A stretch of DNA of 44,227 nucleotides from Hyphomicrobiales bacterium (GCA_003963455.1 RXJA01000392.1:1-44227); one strand, 5' to 3'. Shown: positions 17,186-27,184, counted from the stretch's first letter. Numbers and translations: made by a program. Notes: generated from the letters alone by a model not told the origin.

Positions 17186-17883
17186 CGAATCAGACCGTCT
17201 CCATCCTGGTCGTCGACGACGAGCCGCCGATCCGCAAATTGCTGCGCGTCGGCCTCGCCAGCCAGGGCTATGCCGTCTCCGAGGCGCCGAACGCCAAGGC
17301 GGCGATCGAACTCTTGCAGACCGAACGGCCCGACCTGATCCTGCTCGACCTCGGCCTGCCCGGCATGACCGGCCTCGAACTGCTCGCCAAATGGCGCGGC
17401 GACGGCCTCGACATTCCGGTCGTCATCCTGTCCAGCCGCACCGACGAGGCCGGCATCGTCTCGGCGCTCGAGCTCGGCGCCGACGACTATGTGACGAAAC
17501 CCTTCGGCATGAACGAGCTGGTCGCCCGCATCCGCGTGGCTCTGCGCCATAAATTCCAGCAGCAGGGCGAGAAGCCGGTCTTCCACACCGGCGGGCTTTC
17601 CGTCGACCTGGTGAAGCGCATCGTCAAGGTCGATGGCAAGGAAGTGAAGCTGTCGCCCAAGGAATACGACATCCTGCGCATGCTCGTGCAATATGCCGGC
17701 AAGGTGCTTACCCACCAGTTCCTGATGAAGCAGATCTGGAACGACTCGACCGACGTCCAGTATCTCAGGGTCTATGTCCGGCAGTTGCGGCAGAAGATCG
17801 AGAAGACCCCGGACCAGCCGCGCTACATCATCACCGAGACGGGAGTGGGGTACCGTCTGCGCGAGGTGGACGGAAACGAATAA
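17182..17883 (+). CDS. kdpE: Response regulator KdpE
   Basis: A 233-aa OmpR/PhoB-type transcription factor. The receiver domain has the acidic pair in VVDDEPP, phospho-acceptor Asp56 (LILLDLGLPG) and Lys106 (VTKPFG). The C-terminal winged helix covers about residues 135-228, with LSPKEYDILRML and the recognition region YLRVYVRQLRQKIE. ATGA overlap with kdpD implies coupling. It would bind upstream of the kdp genes, where a T-rich tract at 9384-9416 is the candidate site. Confidence 0.96.
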   Translation: MTNQTVSILVVDDEPPIRKLLRVGLASQGYAVSEAPNAKAAIELLQTERPDLILLDLGLPGMTGLELLAKWRGDGLDIPVVILSSRTDEAGIVSALELGADDYVTKPFGMNELVARIRVALRHKFQQQGEKPVFHTGGLSVDLVKRIVKVDGKEVKLSPKEYDILRMLVQYAGKVLTHQFLMKQIWNDSTDVQYLRVYVRQLRQKIEKTPDQPRYIITETGVGYRLREVDGNE

Positions 17884-17907
17884 GGCGACCGGCTTTCACC
17901 GATCGCC
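17884..17907. terminator. Hairpin in the convergent gap after kdpE
   Basis: GGCGACCGG (17884-17892) pairs with CCGATCGCC (17899-17907), one mismatch, loop of 6 bases, directly after the kdpE stop and before the end of the opposing IalB-like gene. It could end transcripts from both sides. No T-run is present, so confidence is moderate. Confidence 0.35.
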
Positions 17908-17932
17908 CAGATGGGGACACCCTTGTCGCTGG

Positions 17933-18529
17933 TCAGTCTGCCGAAAGATCGGCCGTCCGCGCGAGCGCGCTTCCAAAACCGTTGAGCGAGATGGTGAAGG
18001 AGATCGGCTGCATGGTGTCCGCCGCCGTGGCGTCGATCTTCAGCGTGGTGCCGTTCTGCAGCAGCGACGTGGTGTCGGCATCGAATGTCACCGGCACCAG
18101 GCAGCCTACCGCCTGGCAGGTGTTGAACTGCAGCGCGCCATCCAGCTTCTTGTCGTCGATCCCGAGCGAGATGCCGTTGGCTAAAGCAAGCCCGAAGGGC
18201 AGCGCCATCGTGCCGGTGGCGTCCTGGCCGGTTTTGGTCGTCAATTCGATCGCCAGCAGCCGCTGGCCGCTTTGCTTGTTGAACTGCTGATGCGACAGGC
18301 TGCAGACCTTGTTGGTGCCGGTGACCTGGCAGTTGACCGTCCAGTCGCCATGCGTTTCCGAAAGCGCGGAGGCGCCGCCCGGCAAGAGCGGCTTGGCCGC
18401 CGAGTCGGCGGGCTGAGCCGCGGGCGCCGCCTTGTCGCTCTTGTTCTGCGCGGCAAGTCCCGCCGCCGGCATACCGGCGATGCAGGCGGCTGCCAGCATT
18501 GCCGCGAAATACGCGCACTTCGTCTTCAT
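17933..18529 (-). CDS. Invasion-associated locus B (IalB) family exported protein
   Basis: A 198-aa protein with a signal peptide (residues about 1-24, ending GLAAQ), a low-complexity Ala/Pro/Lys linker, and an IalB-like domain starting near GDWTVNCQV. Cysteines in DWTVNCQV, KVCSLSH, FNTCQAVGCLVPV fit the conserved Cys pairs of this alphaproteobacterial family. IalB-type proteins are envelope or periplasmic; in Bartonella one aids entry to red cells, but in free-living relatives the role is not known. GAAGGGG lies 5 bases before the ATG at 18529. A longer frame upstream is only repeat sequence. Confidence 0.85.
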   Translation of the reverse strand: MKTKCAYFAAMLAAACIAGMPAAGLAAQNKSDKAAPAAQPADSAAKPLLPGGASALSETHGDWTVNCQVTGTNKVCSLSHQQFNKQSGQRLLAIELTTKTGQDATGTMALPFGLALANGISLGIDDKKLDGALQFNTCQAVGCLVPVTFDADTTSLLQNGTTLKIDATAADTMQPISFTISLNGFGSALARTADLSAD

Positions 18530-18560
18530 GGCACCCCTTCTTGGCCGCCGCCCCGCCGGA

Positions 18561-18660
18561 TCAGGATGACGGTTCAACGAAACGTCATCCTGGTCTAACT
18601 CTTTGTTGGAGCACGATCTTTTCCGAAAACCGGTTCCCACTTTTCGGAATCATGCTCTAG
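18561..18660 (-). repeat. Composite mosaic element, copy A
   Basis: Read on the minus strand this is TAGAGCATGATTCCGAAAAG, a palindrome around GGAACCGGTT, a linker CCAACAAAGAGTTAGA, and a second palindrome around AACGAAA or its complement. The same parts in the same order occur at 34321-34426 on the plus strand. Its first three bases are the stop codon of the autotransporter gene. Such elements are known as intergenic mosaic repeats in rhizobia. Confidence 0.8.
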
Positions 18661-21600
18661 AAACTGACTTTCAGAGACGCGCTGACCGCGTTCTGCTTGA
18701 CCGTTTCCCCGAAGGCGCCGTTGTACCTGACCGCCAGACCGACGCCGTTGACGCCATTCAGCTCCAGCCCCGCGCCGACCCGATAGAGCGGCGAATCGAT
18801 GGCTTCCGTCAAGTGCAATGCCGGGTTGCCGGGCAGATTCTCGGCGGCGGCGAAGCGCCCCTCGATCTCCCACTGCTTGGTGGAGAACTCGACGCCGGCC
18901 TTTCCGTAGATGCGGAAACTGGCGGTCTCGCTGACCGGGATGTCGGCCCCGACTTCGATCGCCGGCGTCGCGGCATAGAACATGTTGTTGCTGCCGTCGA
19001 AATTGAAGGCGGCGACCGAGCCCTCCTCCTTGCCGGAGACGTCGAGCCAGCGCGCGTCGAACTGGATCGTCGGCTGCAGATAGAAAGCCCCCATCTGATG
19101 GGTCATGCCGACACGCGCCGAGCCGCCGAACTGGGAGGTGTCCTGCTTGTAGGTGACGCTGTTGCCGATGCCGTCGAGCAGTTCCTCGGGCAAATAGACG
19201 CCGTCCAGCGTCTCGCCGGGAACGAAGGCGACCTGGTCGATGTGGGTGTCGCGCTCGCCCGTGAAGGAGCCGGTGCCGCCGCCGAGCGCAAGATCGACGA
19301 AATAGTTGCTGTTCTCGTATTTCGCCAGCGCGTAGGCCTGCCAGGACTGGCCCTTGGTGTCCGACAACTGGTCGCCATTGTAGGCAATCCTGGAATCGTA
19401 CTCGGTGCGGCCGAAGGTTGCGCCCAGCGACCAATTGTGCCCCACCTCGCCGATGCCGCCGAACGACATGGTCTTCAGCGTGTCGTCGCGGCTGGTGGTG
19501 CCGGCCCCGGTATCGCTGCTGTATTCGGCCTGCGGGCTGATCGTGCCCCAAATGCAGCGGCCGTCGCCGGTCTTGTAGGCCCGCACGCCGGTGCATTCAT
19601 GCGCCTGGTCGAGCATGATGTCGGCGGAGTGGTTGATCATGTCGAAAGTGTGCACGGCATAGTGCGGCGTCAGTCGCGTCAGCGCGGCGCCCAGTTCCGC
19701 CTCGGTTTGCGAGAAGCGCAGCATGTTGATCAGCCGCGCCATCGGATTGTCCGGGCTCGAGGCCGCCTCGACGTCGTCGAGATACTGCGCCATCTGGAAC
19801 ACGCCGGGATCCGTCGTGCCGGAACCCGGATCCTGCGCCAGTTCCAGGAAAGTCGGGTTGTCGGCGTAGAGCACCAGATCGGTGCCGTTTTCGACACGGG
19901 TCAGGAAGTTGAAGCCGACCGCCGGATGAAGCGTCTGGGGCGCCAGGTAGCTGTCCGTCATCGCCGAGCCCGTCGCCAATGTGTATTGCGTGAACAGCTT
20001 GTCGATCGACAGGAAGTTGAGCGGTGCCGTGCCGTCGAAGTTGCCGGCTTCCGTCAAGGTGAGCTTGTCGGTGATCTGGTTGTTGAGATCGATATCGGTG
20101 ACGAAGGAACCTGTATTGTCCTGGGTGAACCCGCCGGTGACGTCGACCGTCGCCACCACGCCGATGCCCTGATTGGTCATCAGGCCCTGGTTTTTGAACA
20201 GCCCGCCGGCGCCGAGATTGACCGATTTCAGCCCGACAAACGAGGAATCGGCGAAATTGTCGAACTCGTTGATGCCGCCGCCGAGGTCGACATTGCCGAT
20301 CACCCGGCCGAGGCCGACAATGCTCTTCTGGTTCTTGAAAGTATCGTTGCCCGAGGTGCCGGTGACCGCCAGCGGACTGAACTGGTCGAGCAGCGATTCG
20401 AGGATCGCGTCGTCCGGCACGACCGGACCGGGGGCCAGCAGCGAGGCGCTGAAGGCCGCCAGCTTCGATTGCATGATCGAGAAGGTCGGCGTCGCGCCCA
20501 TGGCGTAGAGCAGGCTGTTGTTGTTGACGGTGTTGTCCTGTCCGCCGACCAGCATCACGGCGACGCCGGTGTTGGAGCCGCCGACCGTATACTGGCCCTG
20601 CAGGTCCATGGTGATGTTGCCCTTGGTGCCCTGCGCGGTGCTCTCGCCATAGGCCGCCACCGAGTCGGCCCCTTGCGCGAAGAGATTTCCGCCTGCGGTC
20701 AGATGGACGAGGCTTGAATTGCCCTGGCCGGTCGCGCTCTGGCCGAACATCGCATAGGAGCTCGCGCCCTTGACCCAGACCTGGCTGTCGGTGCTGGCTA
20801 TCGCCGCCGCCGCGTCGCCGATGCCGCCTTGCGAACCGGCCGCCGACTGGTTCACGTCGAGCGAGGAATTGCCGCCCGCGCCGCCACCACCGCCGACAGC
20901 CTGGGCGACGATGCCGTGCGCGCGATCGCCATCGGTTTCGATCGCGCCCGACTGGATGATGGTGACCGTGCCGCCGGTGCCCTTGGTGCCGCCCGGCGTG
21001 TTGAAGCCGATGGCGTTGGGGCCGCCGCCATCGTCATCGGCGCCGAAGCGGCCGAAGCCCGCGCCGCCGAAGCCGCCGCCGCCGCCGACCGATTGCGCGA
21101 TGATGGCGATGGAATCGACGCCATGCGTGATGATCTCGCCGGTGCGGGTCACCGTCACGTCGCCGCCGTCGCCGCCATTGCCGCCAAGGCCGCCGATGGC
21201 CAGCGCATTGGACGCCTTGCCGCTGGCGTCCCCGCCATAGCCGCCGCCGCCGCCGATCGACTGCGCCACCACGCCATGGGCGCGCGCGCCGAAAGTCTCG
21301 ATCAGGCCGGAGACGGTGACGTCGACCTTCCCGCCATTGCCGCCGCTGCCGCCGAACCCGCCGATCTGCAGCGCCACTGAGCTGTCGCCCGCCGTGTCGG
21401 CCGTCACAGTTCCGCCATAACCGCCGCCGCCGCCGATCGACTGGGCGAAGATGCCGATCGCGCCATCCTTGTTGGTGGTGATCACGCCGTCATTGTTGAC
21501 GATGACATGACCGCCATCGGCGCCGGTGCCGGCGGGCAGGGAAACCGCGCCGCCGATGCTCATGTCGGCCGTCGAGGCGCTGGCCGCCGCGCCCGAGGCG

Positions 21601-24600
21601 CCCCCGCCGCCGCCGACCGACTGCGCGAAGATGCCGTGCGAGAGATAGCCGTAGGTGGTGATCTCGCCATGGTTGTCGACGGTGACATCGCCGCCGCGGC
21701 TACCCGAGCCGCCGATGCCGCCGATCGACAAGTTGACCGCCACATCCTCGGCCTTGCCGGTCTCGGTCGAGCCGCTACCGGCTGCGCCCCCGCCGCCGCC
21801 GATCGACTGGGCGAAGATGCCGTAGGAATTGTCGCCGTTGGTGACGACGAGGCCGCTCTGGTTGTTGATCACATGGACGAATTTTCCGACGCCGCCATCG
21901 CCGCCGAGACCGCCGAGAGCTGCCGAGATCGAGACCTTGGCGTCAGCAGACGTCGAGGCGGCCGCCCCGCCGACGCCGCCGCTGCCGCCGATCGACTGCG
22001 CCATGATGCCGTGCGAGTTGGCCATGTCGGTCTCGATGATGCTGCTGTTGGTGACATGCACCTCGCCGCCATCGCCGCCGCCGGCGCCCAGACCGCCCAT
22101 CGAGAACTTGATATCGACCGTGCCGCCGTCGCTGCCGGTGCTTTTTCCCGCGCCGCCTGAACCGCCGCCGCCGCCGATCGACTGCGCGAAGATGCCGATC
22201 GAGTTCTCCCGTTTTGTCCAGATGAAACCATTGGCGTTATTGGTGACTTCGACCAGGGCGCCGTTGCCGGCGCTGCCGCCGGCTCCGGCGATGCCGCCGC
22301 CGATCGCGTATTCGGCCGTGGCGCCGGCCGAGGCCGAGCCGCCGACACCGCCGCCGCCGCCGATGGAGCTTGCGCTGATGCCGTAGGAGAACGCGCCGTC
22401 GGTGATGATCCAGTTGTTGTTCGTCACGGAGACTTCGCCGCCATTGCCGGCCGTGCCGCCAGGGAGAGCCAGGGCCACGCCGATCGACACGGTCGTTGCG
22501 CCGTCATCGCCGGCGCCGGTATCGCCCCCGACATCCTCGTCCGAGGCGGACGCCGCGCCGGCGGCACCACCGCCGCCGCCAACCGACATCGCCATGATGC
22601 CGGACGAGCCGAAGCCCGACGTGATGATCATGCCGGTGTTGTTGACCGTGACCTTCATGGCGTCCGCGGCGCCGCCGCCGGAGCCGCCGAGGCCCATGTT
22701 GACGCTGACGCTGGTCTGGCTGGTGCCGCCGATATTGTAGGACTTGGCCGTGCTGGAGCCGCCTATGCCGCCACCACCGCCGATCGATTGCGCCATGATG
22801 CCGGACGAGAAGGCGCCCGTCGTGGTCAGGTTGCCTGAATTGATGACGTCGACCGTGTTGCCGAAGCCGCCCTTGCCGCCGCTGCCACCCATTGCGAAAT
22901 TGGCGGCGATGTTGACGCCGTCGCCGCCGCCGACATTGGCCGAGCCGCCGGTGCTGGTGCCGCCATTGCCGCCGCCGCCGCCGATCGACTGCGCCACGAT
23001 CGCGCTGGAGGAGTCGCCGTCCGTGGAGACCGTCATCGCATTGGTGACGTGGACGTCACCTGCGTTGTTGCACTTGGCCGGATCGTCGCCGATGCAGCCG
23101 CCGCCCTTGCCGCCGATATTGACCGACGCGCTGATCGTCACGCTGTTGCCGTAACCGCCGGCGCCGCCGAACGTGTCGCCGCCATTGCCGCCGCCGCCGC
23201 CGATCGACTGCGCCAGGATGCCGACCGCCTGGAAGCCATGGGTGACGATCTGGCCGCCGCTGACGAGACCGGACTCGACCGTGACCTTGTTGCCCTGGCC
23301 GCCATTGCCGCCGCTGCCGCCGATGGCGACGCCGAGATTGATCGCGACCTCGTCGCTGATTGCGCCGGCAATCGAGGTGGCGCGGCCGCCATTGCCACCG
23401 CCGCCGCCGATCGATTGCGCCACGATGCCGCCCGATCCGGCATTGTCGGTGTCCGAAATGATCCGCCCGTTGGCCTTGAGAAAGACCTCGCCGCCCGAGC
23501 CGCCATTGCCGCCGCTGCCGCCGACGGTCACCGCCACGGCCGCGGATGCATAGAGCCCTGCGCTGAAAGCGCCGGCGACGGCCTTGCCGCCGTTGCCGCC
23601 GCCGCCGCCGATCGCCTGCGCGATGATGCCCTTGGCGCCCATGCCGCTGACGGTGATGTCGCCGGTATGGTCCACCGTGACCTTCATCGCGTCGCGGCCC
23701 ACGCCGCCGTCGCCGCCGACGGCGACACCGACGCCGACGAAAGCACCGACCGAGACCGCGCCGGCATTGCCGCCATTGCCGCCGCCGCCGCCGACCGATT
23801 GCGCCATGATGCCGTGGGCGAGGTCGCCCTTGGTGGTGATGTTGGCGGTGTTGGTGACCATGACCTCGCCGCCATTGCCGCCGCCGCCGCCCTTGCCGCC
23901 GACGCCGACCGCGGTGAACAGGCCGCCGGCACCCGCCAGGCCGCCGTCGCCACCGCCGCCGCCGATGGCCTGGGCCAGGATACCGACCGACAGGTCATCG
24001 TTGGTCTGGATCACACCCGAATTGGTGACCGTGACCTTCATGGCGCTGCCGCCGTCGGAAGCCGCGCCACCGACCGCGAGCGAAGGCCCGCCGACGGCGA
24101 TCGAGAAACCGCCCGAGCCGCCGCCGCCGCCGATCGACTGCGCCTGGATGCCGTGCGACTGGATGCCGTCCGTGGTGATGTCGGCGCCGTTTGTGACGTC
24201 GACGGTGTTGCCGTTGCCGCCGCCGGCGCCATTGCCCGCGATGCCGACATTGAGCGAGAGGCTGCCGGCTATGCTGCCGCCACCCGTGCCGCCGCCGCCG
24301 CCCACCGACTGGGCGAGGATGCCCGTCGAATGGTCCTTCATCGTGTGAATGGTGCCGTCGTCGATGCCGATCGTGACGGTGTTCGACGCGCCCGCCGCGC
24401 CGCCCTTGCCGCCGACGCCGACCGAGGCGCCGGCAGCGAGGTTGAACGAGAAGCCGCCATTGCCGCCGCCGCCGCCGATCGACTGCACGACGAGGCCGGC
24501 CGAATCCACCTCATGCGTGGTGATGGTCGTGCTCGCGGAATGGTATTCGACGGCGCCGGCGCCGCCGCCGCCCGCGCCGTTTCCGCCGACGCCGACCGTG

Positions 24601-26858
24601 ATGCCGGCGCTGAGGCCGATGACGCCGCCGCCATTGCCGCCGCCGCCGCCGATCGACTGCACGATGATGCCGGCCGAGCGCTCGCCAAAGGTCTCGACGG
24701 ATCCGTTATAGGTGGTATGCACATCGACGCCGGCGCCCGCGGCCCCCGCGCCGCCCCCAATGCCCACGGTTGCTGCAACCGCAAACGTTCCGGCGAACCC
24801 GCCATTGCCGCCGCCGCCACCGATCGACTGCACGATCAGGCCCATTGAGTCCGCGCCATGCGTGATGATGGTTTGATTGCCCCCGTCAGGCGTCCGGAAA
24901 AACACCTGGCCGCCGTCGCCACCCTTGCTGCCCGAGCCGCCGACGCCGACGCTGGCACCGAGACTGCCTGCCGCCGAAAACCCGCCATTGCCGCCGCCGC
25001 CGCCGATCGATTGCGCGATGATGCCGGCCGAACGCTGCTGCAGGGTTTCGACTCTGCCGCCGCTGGTGACATCGACTTTCTTGCCGGCACCGCCGGCCGA
25101 ACCCTTCCCGCCGACGCCGACCGCGGCAAGGCCCGCGCCGCTGAGCGCGAACCCGCCATTGCCGCCGCCGCCACCCACGGACTGGGCCAGGATGCCGGTG
25201 GAATCGCTGCCGTTCGTGTTCACCGTCGCATTGGCGATATTGTAAGTCACTTCGCCGCCGTCGCCGCCCGCCGCGCCGCTGCCGCCGACCGCAACGGAAA
25301 CAAAAGCTCCGGCTGCTATGCTTCCTCCGCCATTGCCGCCGCCGCCGCCGACCGACTGGGCCAGGATGCCGATAGCCGAACTGCCATGAGTGGACACGCT
25401 TGCGCCGGCGCCTGCCTGATTGACTGTCACCGAACCGCCATTGCCGCCGGTACCGCCGCCACCGCCTATGGCGACCGCTATGTTCGAAAGCGCCGCGGCC
25501 CCATAGCCGCCATTGCCGCCGCCGCCGCCGACCGATTGCGCAAGTACGCCATGGGCGCCATCGCCGCTGCCGTCGGCACCTGTTGTGATCGTGCCACCCA
25601 CATTGGCAGTGACCGAGCCGCCGGTGCCGCCGCCGCCGGCCGTGCCGCCGATCGAAACGATGCCGGCCGCGCCTCCACCGTCGCCACCGCCGCCGCCGAC
25701 CGATTCCACCAGCATGCCGATGGCGCCGGCGCCGTTGGTCTCTATTTTACCCTCGTTCGTGCCCGTCGCCGATCCGCCATCATTGCCGGCCGCGCCGGAA
25801 CCGCCGCCTCCGAAGAGGCCGAACGCGCCACCGCCACCGCCACCGCCGCCGCCAACCGACTGTATGACCATGCCGCTGGCGAAGTCGCCGCGGGTGGTGA
25901 TGCTGCCGGTGCTGGTATTGGTGCCCTCGGCCGTCCCTCCGATCGTCGCGGCACCGCCATTGCCGCCTTCGGATATGATGCCGAGGCCGCCTTTGCCGTT
26001 GCCGCCGTTGCCGCCGGCGGAGCGAACCAGGATGCCATAGGAGAACGTCCCCGACGTATCGATCAATCCTGCGTTGCTGGCGGAAGCGCTGCCGCCCGAG
26101 GCGCCGTTGCCGCCGTTGCCGCCGGCGCCGATCGCTGCCGCATCGAAATCGCCGCCTTGTCCGCCATTGCCACCGCTCGCATCGGAATAGAGGCCGTAGG
26201 ACGAGTTGCCCGTGGTGGTGACCGAACTCGTGGCCGATGCAGTGGCGCTGGCAGTGCCGCCAGCACCGCCATTGCCCGCATCACCGGATTCCGCGGTCGA
26301 TGACGGCGCTGCCCCGCCGCCGTCACCACCCCGCCCCCCGATGGCCGCCGCAACTATTCCGCTGTGATTATCACCGACCGTGGAAAGGTCCGCATTGTTG
26401 GTGATGTCGACGGTGCCCCCGTGGCCGCCGTTGCCGCCTTCGCCACCATTGGTGTGAATGGGAGTGCCGAAACCGCCATATCCACCATTGCCACCCTTGC
26501 CGCCATTGGCGGTTCCGACATAGGCCGACGCGCCCACATTGAGCTGGTCCGCATTGTTGGTGTCGTTCACAGCGCCGCCGTCGCCGCCATTGGCGCCGTC
26601 ATCGTCATAGCCGCCAGGACCGCGATCGGGCGCGTCGGCTCCATTCTGATTGATCACGACCTGAGCCTGAGCGGAACGCAGGCCGGGGAGCCCGGCCAAG
26701 GCCGTCGCGCCGAGCAGAAAGCCCAGACGGACCGCCAGGACCGCGGCCCGGCCGATACTCAAGTTGAAATCCCCGGTTTCTGCCGCCCACCTGACCCCAG
26801 AGGGATGACCCGCAATACGCAACACGCATTGCGCACCCTGCTTTGAGAACAAAGCCAT
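18657..26858 (-). CDS. Giant glycine-rich repeat autotransporter
   Basis: A 2733-aa type V secreted protein. A long signal region (about residues 1-66) ends LRSAQAQ. The passenger has about 28 units, on average near 61 residues, over about residues 330-2000; each has the core AQS(I/V)GGGGGNGG, a variable hydrophobic stretch, VGG-G-G, and a V-V-N-G-I-T-G segment. A less repetitive stem (about 2000-2430) precedes an autotransporter beta-domain of about 290 residues that ends in a terminal Phe (SLKVSF). Units are divergent in the variable part. A Cys pair lies in one unit near residue 1253. It probably forms a long surface fibre; adhesion or biofilm function is inferred. Co-oriented with the IalB-like gene. 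Confidence 0.9.
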   Translation of the reverse strand: MALFSKQGAQCVLRIAGHPSGVRWAAETGDFNLSIGRAAVLAVRLGFLLGATALAGLPGLRSAQAQVVINQNGADAPDRGPGGYDDDGANGGDGGAVNDTNNADQLNVGASAYVGTANGGKGGNGGYGGFGTPIHTNGGEGGNGGHGGTVDITNNADLSTVGDNHSGIVAAAIGGRGGDGGGAAPSSTAESGDAGNGGAGGTASATASATSSVTTTGNSSYGLYSDASGGNGGQGGDFDAAAIGAGGNGGNGASGGSASASNAGLIDTSGTFSYGILVRSAGGNGGNGKGGLGIISEGGNGGAATIGGTAEGTNTSTGSITTRGDFASGMVIQSVGGGGGGGGGAFGLFGGGGSGAAGNDGGSATGTNEGKIETNGAGAIGMLVESVGGGGGDGGGAAGIVSIGGTAGGGGTGGSVTANVGGTITTGADGSGDGAHGVLAQSVGGGGGNGGYGAAALSNIAVAIGGGGGTGGNGGSVTVNQAGAGASVSTHGSSAIGILAQSVGGGGGNGGGSIAAGAFVSVAVGGSGAAGGDGGEVTYNIANATVNTNGSDSTGILAQSVGGGGGNGGFALSGAGLAAVGVGGKGSAGGAGKKVDVTSGGRVETLQQRSAGIIAQSIGGGGGNGGFSAAGSLGASVGVGGSGSKGGDGGQVFFRTPDGGNQTIITHGADSMGLIVQSIGGGGGNGGFAGTFAVAATVGIGGGAGAAGAGVDVHTTYNGSVETFGERSAGIIVQSIGGGGGNGGGVIGLSAGITVGVGGNGAGGGGAGAVEYHSASTTITTHEVDSAGLVVQSIGGGGGNGGFSFNLAAGASVGVGGKGGAAGASNTVTIGIDDGTIHTMKDHSTGILAQSVGGGGGTGGGSIAGSLSLNVGIAGNGAGGGNGNTVDVTNGADITTDGIQSHGIQAQSIGGGGGSGGFSIAVGGPSLAVGGAASDGGSAMKVTVTNSGVIQTNDDLSVGILAQAIGGGGGDGGLAGAGGLFTAVGVGGKGGGGGNGGEVMVTNTANITTKGDLAHGIMAQSVGGGGGNGGNAGAVSVGAFVGVGVAVGGDGGVGRDAMKVTVDHTGDITVSGMGAKGIIAQAIGGGGGNGGKAVAGAFSAGLYASAAVAVTVGGSGGNGGSGGEVFLKANGRIISDTDNAGSGGIVAQSIGGGGGNGGRATSIAGAISDEVAINLGVAIGGSGGNGGQGNKVTVESGLVSGGQIVTHGFQAVGILAQSIGGGGGNGGDTFGGAGGYGNSVTISASVNIGGKGGGCIGDDPAKCNNAGDVHVTNAMTVSTDGDSSSAIVAQSIGGGGGNGGTSTGGSANVGGGDGVNIAANFAMGGSGGKGGFGNTVDVINSGNLTTTGAFSSGIMAQSIGGGGGIGGSSTAKSYNIGGTSQTSVSVNMGLGGSGGGAADAMKVTVNNTGMIITSGFGSSGIMAMSVGGGGGAAGAASASDEDVGGDTGAGDDGATTVSIGVALALPGGTAGNGGEVSVTNNNWIITDGAFSYGISASSIGGGGGVGGSASAGATAEYAIGGGIAGAGGSAGNGALVEVTNNANGFIWTKRENSIGIFAQSIGGGGGSGGAGKSTGSDGGTVDIKFSMGGLGAGGGDGGEVHVTNSSIIETDMANSHGIMAQSIGGSGGVGGAAASTSADAKVSISAALGGLGGDGGVGKFVHVINNQSGLVVTNGDNSYGIFAQSIGGGGGAAGSGSTETGKAEDVAVNLSIGGIGGSGSRGGDVTVDNHGEITTYGYLSHGIFAQSVGGGGGASGAAASASTADMSIGGAVSLPAGTGADGGHVIVNNDGVITTNKDGAIGIFAQSIGGGGGYGGTVTADTAGDSSVALQIGGFGGSGGNGGKVDVTVSGLIETFGARAHGVVAQSIGGGGGYGGDASGKASNALAIGGLGGNGGDGGDVTVTRTGEIITHGVDSIAIIAQSVGGGGGFGGAGFGRFGADDDGGGPNAIGFNTPGGTKGTGGTVTIIQSGAIETDGDRAHGIVAQAVGGGGGAGGNSSLDVNQSAAGSQGGIGDAAAAIASTDSQVWVKGASSYAMFGQSATGQGNSSLVHLTAGGNLFAQGADSVAAYGESTAQGTKGNITMDLQGQYTVGGSNTGVAVMLVGGQDNTVNNNSLLYAMGATPTFSIMQSKLAAFSASLLAPGPVVPDDAILESLLDQFSPLAVTGTSGNDTFKNQKSIVGLGRVIGNVDLGGGINEFDNFADSSFVGLKSVNLGAGGLFKNQGLMTNQGIGVVATVDVTGGFTQDNTGSFVTDIDLNNQITDKLTLTEAGNFDGTAPLNFLSIDKLFTQYTLATGSAMTDSYLAPQTLHPAVGFNFLTRVENGTDLVLYADNPTFLELAQDPGSGTTDPGVFQMAQYLDDVEAASSPDNPMARLINMLRFSQTEAELGAALTRLTPHYAVHTFDMINHSADIMLDQAHECTGVRAYKTGDGRCIWGTISPQAEYSSDTGAGTTSRDDTLKTMSFGGIGEVGHNWSLGATFGRTEYDSRIAYNGDQLSDTKGQSWQAYALAKYENSNYFVDLALGGGTGSFTGERDTHIDQVAFVPGETLDGVYLPEELLDGIGNSVTYKQDTSQFGGSARVGMTHQMGAFYLQPTIQFDARWLDVSGKEEGSVAAFNFDGSNNMFYAATPAIEVGADIPVSETASFRIYGKAGVEFSTKQWEIEGRFAAAENLPGNPALHLTEAIDSPLYRVGAGLELNGVNGVGLAVRYNGAFGETVKQNAVSASLKVSF

Positions 26859-27184
26859 GCTGCCCCACCCCTGTCGTGATCGCGCTTACCACCCTTAAGT
26901 CAGCGCCACGTCCCATGCGGCTTGCAGGCCGCGTCATGCCCGTCCAAGTCGATACACCGCCCGGTTGCTGAGCGATGCCTTTTTTAGGGCGTCCTAACTT
27001 TTCGGTTGTGGAACCCTAAAACTTACGTAAGGGACACTGACCAAATCGCACGGCGTTCGCCAGTCGTCATATGACGGCAATGGCGCGGCTTCCGTGCGCT
27101 GCATCACGTTTGGCGGTTACCCATGGCGTTGGGGGCCGTCCGCACTATATGAAGCGCATGGTTTTTCGTATGGGAGCCGCGCGG
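26859..27184. promoter_or_regulatory. Divergent control region of autotransporter and Gln-rich protein genes
   Basis: 326 bases without a gene. TTTTAGGG (26982-26989) is mirrored by CCCTAAAA (27014-27021), with 24 bases between. Directly beside it is a perfect 10-base palindrome CTTACGTAAG (27022-27031). These are candidate operator elements for a divergent promoter. No regulator is identified. Confidence 0.35.

Noticed and set aside
18530..18640. N-terminal extension of the IalB-like protein (37 residues)
   Set aside because: It is translated mosaic-repeat sequence (GTGFRKRSCSNKELDQDD); a good site and signal peptide place the start at 18529.
20400..25900. CRISPR-like array from regular repeats
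   Set aside because: The periodicity is in-frame coding for Gly-rich units of about 184 bases, not short repeats with unique spacers.
18603..26303. Long open frames antisense to the autotransporter (704, 599 and 481 codons)
   Set aside because: They mirror the GC-rich repeat codons of the real gene, give Ala/Asp/Arg-rich text without domains, and have no ribosome sites.
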